NCBI GenBank assembly: GCA_955652655.1
Contig: CATPCK010000921.1
Span: 1 to 13,982, forward strand
From: an uncultured Ktedonobacteraceae bacterium
Lineage (GTDB): Bacteria > Chloroflexota > Ktedonobacteria > Ktedonobacterales > Ktedonobacteraceae
DNA length: 13,982 nt
Reading direction: 5' to 3'
Of this stretch, positions 1 to 6,264 are shown in pieces (positions within the stretch are counted from its first letter, which is position 1; every line of letters begins with the position of its first letter). The notes under the pieces were generated by a model. The model was not told the DNA's origin, made no database searches, and saw nothing but the letters and a program-made list of their open reading frames with translations. A program made the position numbers and the translations under genes.

Positions 1-117
1 CCCTTCGCTGATGAGCCACTGGCGCAGTAAGGCAATTTGCGTCCTTTTGCCTGAGCCATCCACCCCTTCCACAATGAAGAGGCGTCCAGGATATTCGTGT
101 CGTCCATAGATTTCCAT
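1..117 (-). CDS. tmk: Thymidylate kinase-like protein, N-terminal part (cut by window edge)
   Basis: The reverse strand reads an open frame of 39 codons from ATG at 117 to the window edge, so only the N-terminus is present. After a short leader comes a beta-strand running into a P-loop (FIVEGVDGSGKRTQ, residues 14-27), the hallmark of dTMP kinase, which phosphorylates dTMP to dTDP in the cytoplasm. The Ser/Thr that normally follows the P-loop Lys is Arg here (K24-R25-T26). Thymidylate kinases vary at this position, so this does not prove loss of function. A purine-rich GGAAGGA lies about 13 bases upstream, a rather long spacing, and a good promoter is at 180-209. Other P-loop nucleotide kinases cannot be excluded from 39 residues. 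Confidence 0.7.
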   Translation of the reverse strand, partial: MEIYGRHEYPGRLFIVEGVDGSGKRTQIALLRQWLISEG

Positions 118-179
118 AGAAAAGTAGATCCTTCCACTGAACCCGCTGTGGAAAATGATAGGGGAAAAATATATCTTCG

Positions 180-209
180 ATTATGATGGAACAAGTAGTC
201 CCTTGTCAA
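180..209 (-). promoter_or_regulatory. Sigma70-type promoter for the thymidylate kinase-like gene
   Basis: Read on the reverse strand, TTGACA (204-209) is followed after 18 bases by CATAAT (180-185). This is a perfect -35 box and a 5/6 -10 box at an allowed spacing. Transcription would start near 173 and give a leader of about 55 bases before ATG at 117. Confidence 0.6.
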
Positions 210-288
210 GTGTGAATCTGCTGAAAGCAGAGCTATCTTGCTCTGGAACGCAGAGATGGCTATCCCTACACCTCCATGGCTAGATTCA

Positions 289-297
289 TGATATACT
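289..297 (+). promoter_or_regulatory. Possible extended -10 promoter for the hydrolase/TspO pair
   Basis: TGATATACT (289-297) matches an extended -10 element (TGn followed by TATACT). No convincing -35 box lies 16-18 bases upstream. It is the best candidate promoter before the plus-strand pair and would put the palindromic repeats inside the 5' leader. Confidence 0.3.
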
Positions 298-307
298 ATC
301 GACACAT

Positions 308-339
308 ATGTAGTGGCGACCCTAGAGGTCGCCAGGCTC
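308..339. repeat. Palindromic intergenic repeat, copy 1
   Basis: ATGTAGTGGCGACCCT (308-323) begins a unit that folds into a perfect hairpin: TGGCGACC (314-321), five-base loop, GGTCGCCA (327-334). The same 16-base start recurs at 359-374. This is the signature of a short REP- or MITE-like intergenic element; I cannot name a family. Confidence 0.65.
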
Positions 340-358
340 AAACCATTGGATAGGAGAA

Positions 359-410
359 ATGTAGTGGCGACCCTTGCGTTCGCCAGGAAGGCGGGAGCCT
401 GGCGACCGCC
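359..410. repeat. Palindromic intergenic repeat, copy 2 (compound)
   Basis: The copy starts with the same 16 bases as copy 1 and continues as a compound palindrome. TGGCGA (365-370) pairs with TCGCCA (380-385). CGCCAGG (381-387) can instead pair with CCTGGCG (398-404), and GGCGG (390-394) with CCGCC (406-410). TGGCGACC occurs at 314, 365 and 400. The competing stems sit directly before the hydrolase coding region, so they may affect its expression, or the element may have inserted there. Confidence 0.6.
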
Positions 411-443
411 TTTCATTTTCAGGGAAGAGAGGACAAGTACACC

Positions 444-1076
444 ATAGGCCAGATACTTCACATCATCATACCAACTCCACAGGGTCACCTGGAGGGGATA
501 CTCAAACCCGAAGAGCAGGGAGAAACTCCCAAATATACCGGGCTTGTCTGCCATCCACACCCGCTGGGTGGCGGTACCATGCATAACAAGGTAGTCTTCA
601 AGGTAGCGCAAACACTGCAAGCGGTACATATCCCTTCGCTCCGTTTCAACTTCCGCGGCGTAGGTCATAGCACGGGCACATACGACGAGGGGCGCGGTGA
701 GATGGATGATGTACGCTATGCCCTGGAGTTCTTGAGCCGCCGCTATCCAGGATTACCAGTCGTACTGGCAGGTTTCTCATTTGGCGCCTATGTCGGGATG
801 CGTGTCGCCTGCGCCGATGACCGCGTTCAAGCCATCATCGGCCTTGGCGTACCCGCTCGCACGTTTGAAGGGGAGACGCTTCAAGGATGCCAGAAACCCA
901 AACTCCTTATTCACGGTACCGAAGATGAACTGGCCCCCTATGAATTGACGGCGAGATGGTTTGAACAGGTGCCCGCGCCCAAAAGCATGGTAGCCGTGCA
1001 GGGAGCCGACCACTTTTTCCGGGACCGCCTGAATGAAGTAGAGGCGATCATCGTTGGCTTCGTGCAAACATTGTGA
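444..1076 (+). CDS. Alpha/beta hydrolase, COG2945-like; start codon apparently ATA
   Basis: This is a small serine-hydrolase-fold protein; the substrate is unknown. From 444 it has 210 residues: an N-terminal strand region, then HPHPLGGGTMHNK at residues 37-49 (the oxyanion-side motif typical of this family), RFNFRGVG, the nucleophile elbow GFSFG with Ser112, the acid HGTED with Asp161, and the base GADHFF with His190. The triad is complete. The first standard start is ATG at 579, which would remove the HPHP motif and the first strand. Upstream to the stop at 351-353 there is no in-frame ATG, GTG or TTG. ATA at 444, after GAGAGG at 427-432, falls where the family N-terminus would begin. Either it starts at a non-standard codon, or an ATG was lost, or there is a base error. 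A conservative call is 579-1076. The TspO-like gene follows after 27 bases, probably in one operon. Confidence 0.75.
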   Translation: MGQILHIIIPTPQGHLEGILKPEEQGETPKYTGLVCHPHPLGGGTMHNKVVFKVAQTLQAVHIPSLRFNFRGVGHSTGTYDEGRGEMDDVRYALEFLSRRYPGLPVVLAGFSFGAYVGMRVACADDRVQAIIGLGVPARTFEGETLQGCQKPKLLIHGTEDELAPYELTARWFEQVPAPKSMVAVQGADHFFRDRLNEVEAIIVGFVQTL

Positions 1077-1103
1077 TGTTTAAGCGAGCGAGAGGAGTAA
1101 AGA

Positions 1104-1754
1104 ATGATGTCTGTAGCAACCAGGGTGGTCGAGTCCGCTCGAACCACATTATCTACGGGAGACCGGTCCAGGCGCTGGCGCTGGTATCACGGCATCATAT
1201 TCTACGCCATAGCCCAGGCGCTAACTTTAGGTTTAGCGGTTATCGTAAGCGTAGCAACGGGACAGAAAGTCAAAAGTATACGCGATGCTTTCGGCGATGT
1301 CTCTTATTTTACAAGCCTGAGACAGTCAGTTATCGCACCTCCATCGTGGGTTTTTGGTCCGGCGTGGACAATCAACAATATCTCGGTCATCTGGGGTACA
1401 CTGCAGGTGCTAAACAAGCCCCACGGGACGCCTGGGCGGAGCGCCTTCCTGGCCCTTCAAGGCGCATCGTGGTTGAATTTCGTAACCTTCAGCGCAGCCT
1501 ACTTTAGCCTGCGCTCACCCATCAACGCGTTTCTGCTGACACTGAGCATGTTTATCCTGACCATTCTCAGCGGCATTGTGGCGATCTTTCAACTTAAAGA
1601 TACCAAAGTAGCTCTGTCCCTGGCGACCCTGACCGTGTGGTTGGTAATCGCCTTAACGGCAGCCTCTTTCCAGGCGGCCTGGAACAAGGACGAACTGTAT
1701 CAAGTCGGGCCCTTTGCCGAACCTGTTCCCGCGTTGGAAAAACAGGCAAAATAA
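1104..1754 (+). CDS. TspO/MBR-related (tryptophan-rich sensory) membrane protein
   Basis: TspO proteins are five-helix membrane proteins that bind tetrapyrroles or other hydrophobic ligands. This 216-residue protein has five hydrophobic segments at about 28-50, 84-103, 113-135, 139-164 and 169-192. The loop before helix 2 carries APPSWVFGPAWTINN (78-92), the family's most typical motif. LNFVTFSAAYFSLRSP (124-139) matches the helix 3 region, where the usual Trp is replaced. It is longer than typical members (about 160-190 residues), with a basic 27-residue N-terminal extension and a C-terminal tail. AGGAG at 1093-1097 serves ATG at 1104 or the next ATG at 1107. It lies 27 bases after the hydrolase gene, so co-transcription is likely. 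The family call is firm; the ligand is unknown. Confidence 0.82.
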   Translation: MMSVATRVVESARTTLSTGDRSRRWRWYHGIIFYAIAQALTLGLAVIVSVATGQKVKSIRDAFGDVSYFTSLRQSVIAPPSWVFGPAWTINNISVIWGTLQVLNKPHGTPGRSAFLALQGASWLNFVTFSAAYFSLRSPINAFLLTLSMFILTILSGIVAIFQLKDTKVALSLATLTVWLVIALTAASFQAAWNKDELYQVGPFAEPVPALEKQAK

Positions 1755-1775
1755 TCTGTAGCTTTTGTTTCAGGC

Positions 1776-2159
1776 TCAAGTTGACGGATTCTCGTTACTA
1801 CGTTCACTCCATCGTAGACATGTTTCCTCGCCTATATCCGGCAGAACAGCACCTACCGCGATGAAGACATGCCGCGATCTTCCCTTGTCGGGGGTGCAAT
1901 AATCGAGCCATTGCTGGTTATTCTCAGCAAAGGCATCCATGACACGACAATACTCCTTCCACTCATCTTCCGCCTTGTGCATAATCTCAGACCACGTTGT
2001 ACGCTGGACGCCGATGCGCTCAAGGTAGGCATCGAATTGTTGCTTGTAAGTAGCAGGATGCACCTCGATTTGGGTTCCATCCTCTAAACGAACATAGTGG
2101 TATCCCATAGGGCTGTAGAAGTGCCGGCCGCATCCGGCATACCATCTCATTTTTGCCAT
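1776..2159 (-). CDS. Hypothetical protein, 127 residues
   Basis: I do not recognise this family. Starting at ATG 2159, which has GAGGGAAA about six bases upstream, the product has 127 residues and neither signal peptide nor membrane segment. The first half looks like a beta-rich piece (RWYAGCGRHFYSPMGYHYV, then LEDGTQIEVHP). The second half is helical and rich in Trp, Glu and Gln (IMHKAEDEWKEYCRVMD). Four cysteines (10, 71, 88, 114) are scattered with no clear metal-binding spacing. The frame stays open upstream to 2252, but the ribosome site and composition favour 2159. It is divergent from the HTH regulator at 2380 and shares its control region, so the regulator might also act on it. The TspO-like gene ends convergently 21 bases away. 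Confidence 0.6.
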   Translation of the reverse strand: MAKMRWYAGCGRHFYSPMGYHYVRLEDGTQIEVHPATYKQQFDAYLERIGVQRTTWSEIMHKAEDEWKEYCRVMDAFAENNQQWLDYCTPDKGRSRHVFIAVGAVLPDIGEETCLRWSERSNENPST

Positions 2160-2277
2160 CGCTGTTTCCCTCTTTTCCTGTGCTGTTGCTTGATTGCAGT
2201 CTGTCAATAAATGCAGTACACTGGCTAAAAAGAATGATGAGCCAGGGTGCAAATATCATTATGAAATGTCTTGTCTG

Positions 2278-2307
2278 TTGAAGTATAGGAAGCAATAGCG
2301 GTATTAT
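2278..2307 (+). promoter_or_regulatory. Probable promoter of the HTH-flavoprotein operon
   Basis: TTGAAG (2278-2283) and TATTAT (2302-2307) are separated by 18 bases, a reasonable sigma70-type pair. The start of transcription would lie near 2314, just before the inverted repeats at 2320-2350, so a bound repressor there would block the promoter or elongation. Confidence 0.45.
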
Positions 2308-2319
2308 CAAGAAACAAGA

Positions 2320-2350
2320 TGTTCCTCTATTTAGGAACAGTGTGTTCCTA
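2320..2350. promoter_or_regulatory. Overlapping inverted-repeat operator upstream of the HTH regulator
   Basis: Three half-sites sit in 31 bases: TGTTCCT (2320-2326), TAGGAACA (2332-2339) and TGTTCCTA (2343-2350). The last two form a perfect 8+8 palindrome with a three-base centre. The first pairs with AGGAACA (2333-2339) across six bases. The array lies 30 bases before the regulator's start codon. Autoregulation by the adjacent XRE-type protein is the simplest reading, but the binding protein is inferred. Confidence 0.6.
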
Positions 2351-2379
2351 AGCAACCAATAAGATGAGAGAGAATTGAT

Positions 2380-3564
2380 ATGGCCAACGAGAAGGAGCGT
2401 GAGCTAAAGCTGACGAATAACGCATTTGGGAAACTGATCAAATCCTTTCGAGAACAGCGAGGGTGGTCGCAGGGAGAACTCGCAGAAAGGTGGGAACACA
2501 CGCGGGAGTATGTGTCTCAAATTGAACGAGGAAAACGGAAGCTTGACAAACAAGAGCAGATCAACCGCTTGGCTGACATTTTAGAAATTCCCAACGAACG
2601 ATTAGATGCTATTGGCAAAGGAGTACCACAACGCCGTGCTATCGTTGAAAAGCCTGCTGACGCTGATGATATTCTCCTTCAAACGCTCCTAGAACCCTCT
2701 ATCGCAACGGTCAAGCTTTCCTGGCTTCTCTGGTTGGCGGATGGGGAAAGTATTCCCATCGCTGAGAACTTAACAACCTTGACTGCACGGCTGGATGATG
2801 CACTGACAAAGCATCATGGTCAATTTCTCAGACCTGCTCAGAAAGTACTCGCATATGCACATGAGATGCAGGGGAAGATCGCATTCGATCAGCTACGATA
2901 TACAGATGCAATGGGACATTTTCAGGAGATGCTTGATTTAGGGGAGGAATTGAGAGACCCCAATATCATCTCCCTCGCACAAATCCACCGTGCTGATGTC
3001 TTGCGAAAGAGAGGCCGTTATGAAGCTGCGGTAAAACTCCTAAATGCTATTCGTTCTCTGACGGAGAGTACAGACGAATACGTGCAAGGAGTTCGTTGGC
3101 AAATACTGGCGCGGGCACACTCTGTATATGGCTACAAAGACTTGTTTTTAAAGTCTATCGATAATGCAGAAGAGATCGCCACGAACATTAAGCAAACGAT
3201 AGATACTCAATACAACCAATTCAATCTTGTTGAAGTGCTTCAAGAACGAGGACAAGGATATACAATGCTCTGGTTACCAGAGAAGGCACTAGAAATCTAT
3301 CCTCAAACAGACAAGCTTAAGCCCTTTCGCCCGGTGCGTGAAATGGGTTCGTACACAATTATCAAGGCTCAAGCGTACGCCTATAGCGGGGATATTGAGA
3401 AAGGAATAGATTTAGCCATCCAGGGAATCAAACTAGCCAGAGAGTATGGTTCAGAGCGGCATATCAGCCGTGTGCAGGGAATGTATGATAGACTCAATGT
3501 AACATCAATAGGCAAGCATCCCCGGATGAAAGATTTGAAAGAGGCTTTGATGAGTGCGCCATGA
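2380..3564 (+). CDS. XRE-family HTH regulator with C-terminal TPR-like repeats
   Basis: The 394-residue product has an XRE-type helix-turn-helix at about residues 16-80; REYVSQIERGKR (42-53) is the recognition helix region. Residues 90-155 form a helical linker. About five TPR-like helical hairpins follow, near 155-191, 197-227, 237-267, 280-307 and 322-353. This architecture resembles peptide- or ligand-sensing HTH-TPR regulators (RRNPP-like), but no signal peptide gene is visible nearby. GAGAGAG at 2366-2372 precedes ATG 2380. The stop codon overlaps the flavoprotein start (ATGA at 3561-3564), indicating translational coupling. The palindromes at 2320-2350 suggest autoregulation. Base composition is lower in G+C than ftsH: 24/60 at 2881-2940 against 43/60 at 7621-7680. 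Confidence 0.85.
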   Translation: MANEKERELKLTNNAFGKLIKSFREQRGWSQGELAERWEHTREYVSQIERGKRKLDKQEQINRLADILEIPNERLDAIGKGVPQRRAIVEKPADADDILLQTLLEPSIATVKLSWLLWLADGESIPIAENLTTLTARLDDALTKHHGQFLRPAQKVLAYAHEMQGKIAFDQLRYTDAMGHFQEMLDLGEELRDPNIISLAQIHRADVLRKRGRYEAAVKLLNAIRSLTESTDEYVQGVRWQILARAHSVYGYKDLFLKSIDNAEEIATNIKQTIDTQYNQFNLVEVLQERGQGYTMLWLPEKALEIYPQTDKLKPFRPVREMGSYTIIKAQAYAYSGDIEKGIDLAIQGIKLAREYGSERHISRVQGMYDRLNVTSIGKHPRMKDLKEALMSAP

Positions 3565-4115
3565 ATGAAACAGAACGGAATGAGGCATCCAGGAGCGTTC
3601 TCTACACAATTACGTGTGCTGCTGGATCAACTCAATTAGTACAAGATTTTGTGAAGGTCGCACAAAAGGCGGATTGGGATGTCTGCGTAATCCTTACCCC
3701 TAGTGCAACACGGTTTGTCGATGGGGCTCAGCTTGCCCAACTGACAGGGCATCCGGTACGGAGCGAGTATAAGCGACCAGAAGACCCCGATGTCTTACCA
3801 CGTGCAGATGCAATTGTAGTATTTCCCGCGACCTTCAATACGATGAATAAGTGGGCATTGGGGATAAGTGATAACCTTGCTCTTGGCCTCCTTTGCGAGT
3901 TCACCGGACTCAAGAAGCCTATCCTGGCGATCCCCGTTGTACGTAAGGATGGTGGCCTTGACGCTCATCCGGCGTTTATGAAAAATGTGCGAATGCTTAA
4001 AAGATACGGAGTATATGTATTCTACGAGCCAGAAATGTATCCTCCAAGGAACGAGGTTCCAGGTGAAGTAATTCTTGATGAATTGCAAAAAATCACAGGA
4101 CGGATGCATGTATGA
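3561..4115 (+). CDS. HFCD-type flavoprotein (phosphopantothenoylcysteine decarboxylase fold)
   Basis: This 184-residue protein belongs to the flavin-binding HFCD fold (Dfp/CoaC N-domain, EpiD, UbiX relatives). It opens with the beta-strand and phosphate loop VLYTITCAAGSTQLV (13-27). It has the family motif PATFNTMNKWALGISDNLA (89-107), which matches the PASxNT...K...G.aDNL substrate/flavin motif, with Asn93. The position that carries the catalytic His in CoaC and EpiD, eight residues before the conserved AD, appears to be Asp75. Peptide-cysteine or PPC decarboxylation is therefore doubtful; flavin binding or redox sensing is possible. There is no DNA/CTP-binding CoaB domain, so it is not the full CoaBC enzyme. 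Its ATG overlaps the regulator's stop codon, so the two are made together. The reaction is unknown. Confidence 0.8.
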   Translation: MNETERNEASRSVLYTITCAAGSTQLVQDFVKVAQKADWDVCVILTPSATRFVDGAQLAQLTGHPVRSEYKRPEDPDVLPRADAIVVFPATFNTMNKWALGISDNLALGLLCEFTGLKKPILAIPVVRKDGGLDAHPAFMKNVRMLKRYGVYVFYEPEMYPPRNEVPGEVILDELQKITGRMHV

Positions 4116-4148
4116 ACGATGTAGCATACAAAAAACAGAGGGCTTGAA

Positions 4149-5849
4149 CTATCCCTCCACCACCTCCGTGCGCCATACACGCACCGCGCCGTCTTCCGCG
4201 CTGTTGGCGAGCAGCCCATTTGCGCCAAATACCACGCCATAGATCTCGATGCGATGGTTAATGGTCTGCAGCTCACGCCCCTGGTGGACATCCCATAGGC
4301 GCAGCGAACCATCCTCTGATCCCGATACCAGCAGCCGTCCATCAGCGGAGAAATCAACCGTCCAGACCGCGCCATCATGTCCCGTCAACGTATGCACAAC
4401 CTGCCCATTGCTGGCGTCCCAGAGACAAATTGTGCCATCGGCCGAACAGGAGGCCAGCAGCGTCCCATCGGGCGACCACGCGACCCCGTAGACGATATCG
4501 CTGTAGCGCAATTTGCGTTGCAAGCTCCCATCCCTCACATCCCACAAGCAGATGGTTTTATCGAATGAGCACGAGGCCAGCAGGTGGCTATCATAGGAAA
4601 AATCGACACCCACGACCACGTTGTGATGGCCCCGTAGCACCTGCAGCGTCTCCCCTGTCGATGGGTTCCATACGCGCACCGTCTCGTCGTTGGAGCATGA
4701 CGCCAGCATACGGTTATCGAGAGAATAGGCCACCGTCCAGACCGCGCTGCTATGCCCTTCCAATATTCTCGTGGCCTGTTGCATCTTGATATCCCATATG
4801 CGTACCGTCTTGTCTTCGGAGCAGGAAGCTATATAGTTCCCATCGGGAGATATATCCACGCCCATCACTGCACCTTCGTGTCCGTTGAGCGTGGTCAGCA
4901 ATGCTCCGGAATTGGTAGACCAGAGGCGCACCGTCATATCTTCACCGCACGAGGCGATGTTCGTACCATCGGGCGAGAAGACTACATCATCGACGTGTCC
5001 ATGGTGTCCCACCAGGATATGTAATGGGGTCACTTCAACCCCGATAACGCGTCGACCTTTTCCCACCGGCAGGGGAGCAGAAGCGGTTTTCCATTCCGCC
5101 CATTCGATCAAAACCATTGAACCCCGCTCAAAACCGTATTTTCCCGGGTATTGGACTGTATCCCAATCCATTGTTTCATCGAGGTAGTCATACAGGGTGC
5201 CGAGCGTAATGCGCCCGGTGCGGGGATTGGCTGCTTCACCTTCCAGAGCATCGAGCAAGTGGGCCATGAAGATGCCATGTCCCTGCGCCATCTCTTGCTG
5301 CGAGACTTCGCCTGTGCGCCGCGAAGTAATGATGACCCGCCCGTGTGTTCGTGGCAAATCGAGCAGGGACTGCCCAAAAAGCAACCCTATGTCATCTTGA
5401 TTTTTCTGTTGTCTCCAGCTAGGTCCCGCGTGCGCAATATCCAGTATCGTCAGGATATTGTTAGCCTTCGAATCATAAAGGTAGTGATCGACAAATGTAG
5501 GAACGTGTAGACCTGTGACCGGCCGGTCAATCTGGGTCGTCCTCAGTGCTAAATAGCCATCCCTTGTCGCGGGATCCAGGAAAGCATTGCCGGCAAAATA
5601 AAATAGTACCAGGTCACCGGGACGTGCGCGAACCAGGCAGAGCTCGCGCAGTTGACTTTCAATCTCATCGCGCGTCGCGACATCACCTGAGAGAAAGATC
5701 ACGTCCTCAGGATTCCATCCCCCTCGTTCGGGATCAACCAGCAATTCATATAATGCATGGGCGTCAGCCTGGGCAAATGGCAAAGGAATAAAATGGGCTG
5801 TATCATTGTAATTATCTATGCCAACTATCAACGCATAGCGGTGTTCCAT
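4149..5849 (-). CDS. Caspase-fold (C14) pseudoprotease fused to seven WD40 repeats
   Basis: The 566-residue protein begins with a caspase-like domain (about 1-225): the strand YALIVGIDNY (5-14), a helix with QADAHALYELL, the His-strand VLFYFAGNAF (81-90) and the Cys-strand ILTILDIAHAG (132-142). In active members these two strands carry His-Gly and Cys; here they read Asn88-Ala89 and Ala139, so the catalytic dyad is absent. Seven WD40 repeats follow from about 275 to 566, each with a GH-like start and a W ending (RLW, RIW, RVW, CLW), enough for one closed propeller. Repeats 5 and 7 lack the GH. There is no signal peptide or membrane segment, so it is probably a cytoplasmic scaffold. AGAGGTGA lies just upstream of ATG 5849. 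It is convergent with the flavoprotein gene, with a 33-base gap and no clear terminator. Confidence 0.9.
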   Translation of the reverse strand: MEHRYALIVGIDNYNDTAHFIPLPFAQADAHALYELLVDPERGGWNPEDVIFLSGDVATRDEIESQLRELCLVRARPGDLVLFYFAGNAFLDPATRDGYLALRTTQIDRPVTGLHVPTFVDHYLYDSKANNILTILDIAHAGPSWRQQKNQDDIGLLFGQSLLDLPRTHGRVIITSRRTGEVSQQEMAQGHGIFMAHLLDALEGEAANPRTGRITLGTLYDYLDETMDWDTVQYPGKYGFERGSMVLIEWAEWKTASAPLPVGKGRRVIGVEVTPLHILVGHHGHVDDVVFSPDGTNIASCGEDMTVRLWSTNSGALLTTLNGHEGAVMGVDISPDGNYIASCSEDKTVRIWDIKMQQATRILEGHSSAVWTVAYSLDNRMLASCSNDETVRVWNPSTGETLQVLRGHHNVVVGVDFSYDSHLLASCSFDKTICLWDVRDGSLQRKLRYSDIVYGVAWSPDGTLLASCSADGTICLWDASNGQVVHTLTGHDGAVWTVDFSADGRLLVSGSEDGSLRLWDVHQGRELQTINHRIEIYGVVFGANGLLANSAEDGAVRVWRTEVVEG

Positions 5850-5884
5850 AATTCACCTCTGTCTCTATCTCTCTATCCAGATTG

Positions 5885-5890
5885 ATTATA
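5885..5890 (-). promoter_or_regulatory. Probable -10 box of the caspase-fold/WD40 gene
   Basis: A perfect TATAAT on the reverse strand (5885-5890) lies 35 bases upstream of ATG 5849. No good -35 box is found 17-18 bases above it, so the promoter may rely on an activator or be weak. The transcript would start with a purine-rich leader. Confidence 0.35.
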
Positions 5891-6088
5891 CTACGCGAAA
5901 TCACTCCTAGATAGGGATACATAGCGACACCATATACGATTCCCTCGTTCCCAACGTCGTTTAGAATAGCCGCGTTTCGAAGTGCGGGTGAATTGAGTAG
6001 CAATCTCAATGAATGACTGCTAATTTGGCAACTTTCCGTAATCCGAAACGTAACTCATACGTATATTAAGTAATAACCCTCTTCCTGC

Positions 6089-6212
6089 TAAAAGCGGGGT
6101 GCAAAGGGGCTGCCGCCCCTTGCGGAGGATGGAGTGTTCCCACCGCCTTCTAAAAGCGGGGTTCAAAGGGGCTGCCGCCCCTTTGCGGAGGATGGGGTGT
6201 CCCCACCACCTT
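6089..6212. repeat. Tandem pair of about 61-62 bp palindromic repeats
   Basis: Copy 1 (6089-6149) and copy 2 (6151-6212) are near-identical, differing by one inserted T and a few substitutions. Each contains a hairpin. In copy 2 AAAGGGGC-TGCC-GCCCCTTT is a perfect 8 bp stem (6165-6184), and TGGGG-TGT-CCCCA follows. In copy 1 the second stem is degraded. The changes keep the first stem nearly intact, as expected for a mobile or structured intergenic element. Confidence 0.7.
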
Positions 6213-6248
6213 TTTTCTCTCGCCGCCGCAGGCGGCCAGTAAAAAAGG
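6209..6248. repeat. Nested inverted repeat next to the tandem repeats
   Basis: An outer arm CCTTTTTT (6209-6216) pairs with AAAAAAGG (6241-6248), and an inner perfect stem GCCGCC-GCA-GGCGGC spans 6222-6236. The whole could fold as a bulged hairpin. It may be the end of the repeat element, or a terminator-like stem for read-through from either side. Confidence 0.5.
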
Positions 6249-6264
6249 CCAAAGGTAGACGTAA

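Larger units (their letters stand above)
118..443. other. Divergent intergenic region (about 325 bp) with promoters and palindromic repeats
   Basis: This spacer separates the divergent thymidylate kinase-like and hydrolase genes. It holds the minus-strand promoter at 180-209, a possible plus-strand extended -10 box near 289-297, and two copies of a palindromic repeat at 308-339 and 359-410. A TTG-started frame through 374-586 has no recognisable protein content and overlaps the hydrolase, so I do not count it. An AGGAG followed by ATG at 359 leads straight into TAG and cannot be a gene start. I see nothing else in the stretch. Confidence 0.6.

Noticed and set aside
374..586. Plus-strand frame starting at TTG upstream of the hydrolase
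   Set aside because: It runs through a palindromic repeat, has no family-like content and overlaps the hydrolase frame that carries real motifs.
1073..1507. Plus-strand frame overlapping the start of the TspO-like gene
   Set aside because: The TspO frame has the family motif, membrane helices and a ribosome site; this alternative frame is basic and featureless.
2180..2207. TTGACA-like box upstream of the small minus-strand gene as its promoter
   Set aside because: TTGACA reads on the reverse strand at 2202-2207, but no acceptable -10 box lies 16-18 bases downstream.
2020..2355. Minus-strand frame starting within the operator region
   Set aside because: It overlaps the 127-residue gene in another frame, begins inside the palindromic operator and has no ribosome site.
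2380..3564. Quorum-sensing RRNPP system with a small peptide gene
   Set aside because: The HTH-TPR architecture fits, but no short secreted-peptide gene is visible nearby; the coupled partner is a flavoprotein.
4149..5849. Active caspase-based defence or cell-death effector
   Set aside because: Both catalytic positions are replaced (Asn for His, Ala for Cys), and no adjacent sensor, nuclease or antitoxin gene suggests a defence island.
6089..6248. CRISPR array
   Set aside because: Only two adjacent copies exist, they abut with no variable spacers, and no cas genes are present.
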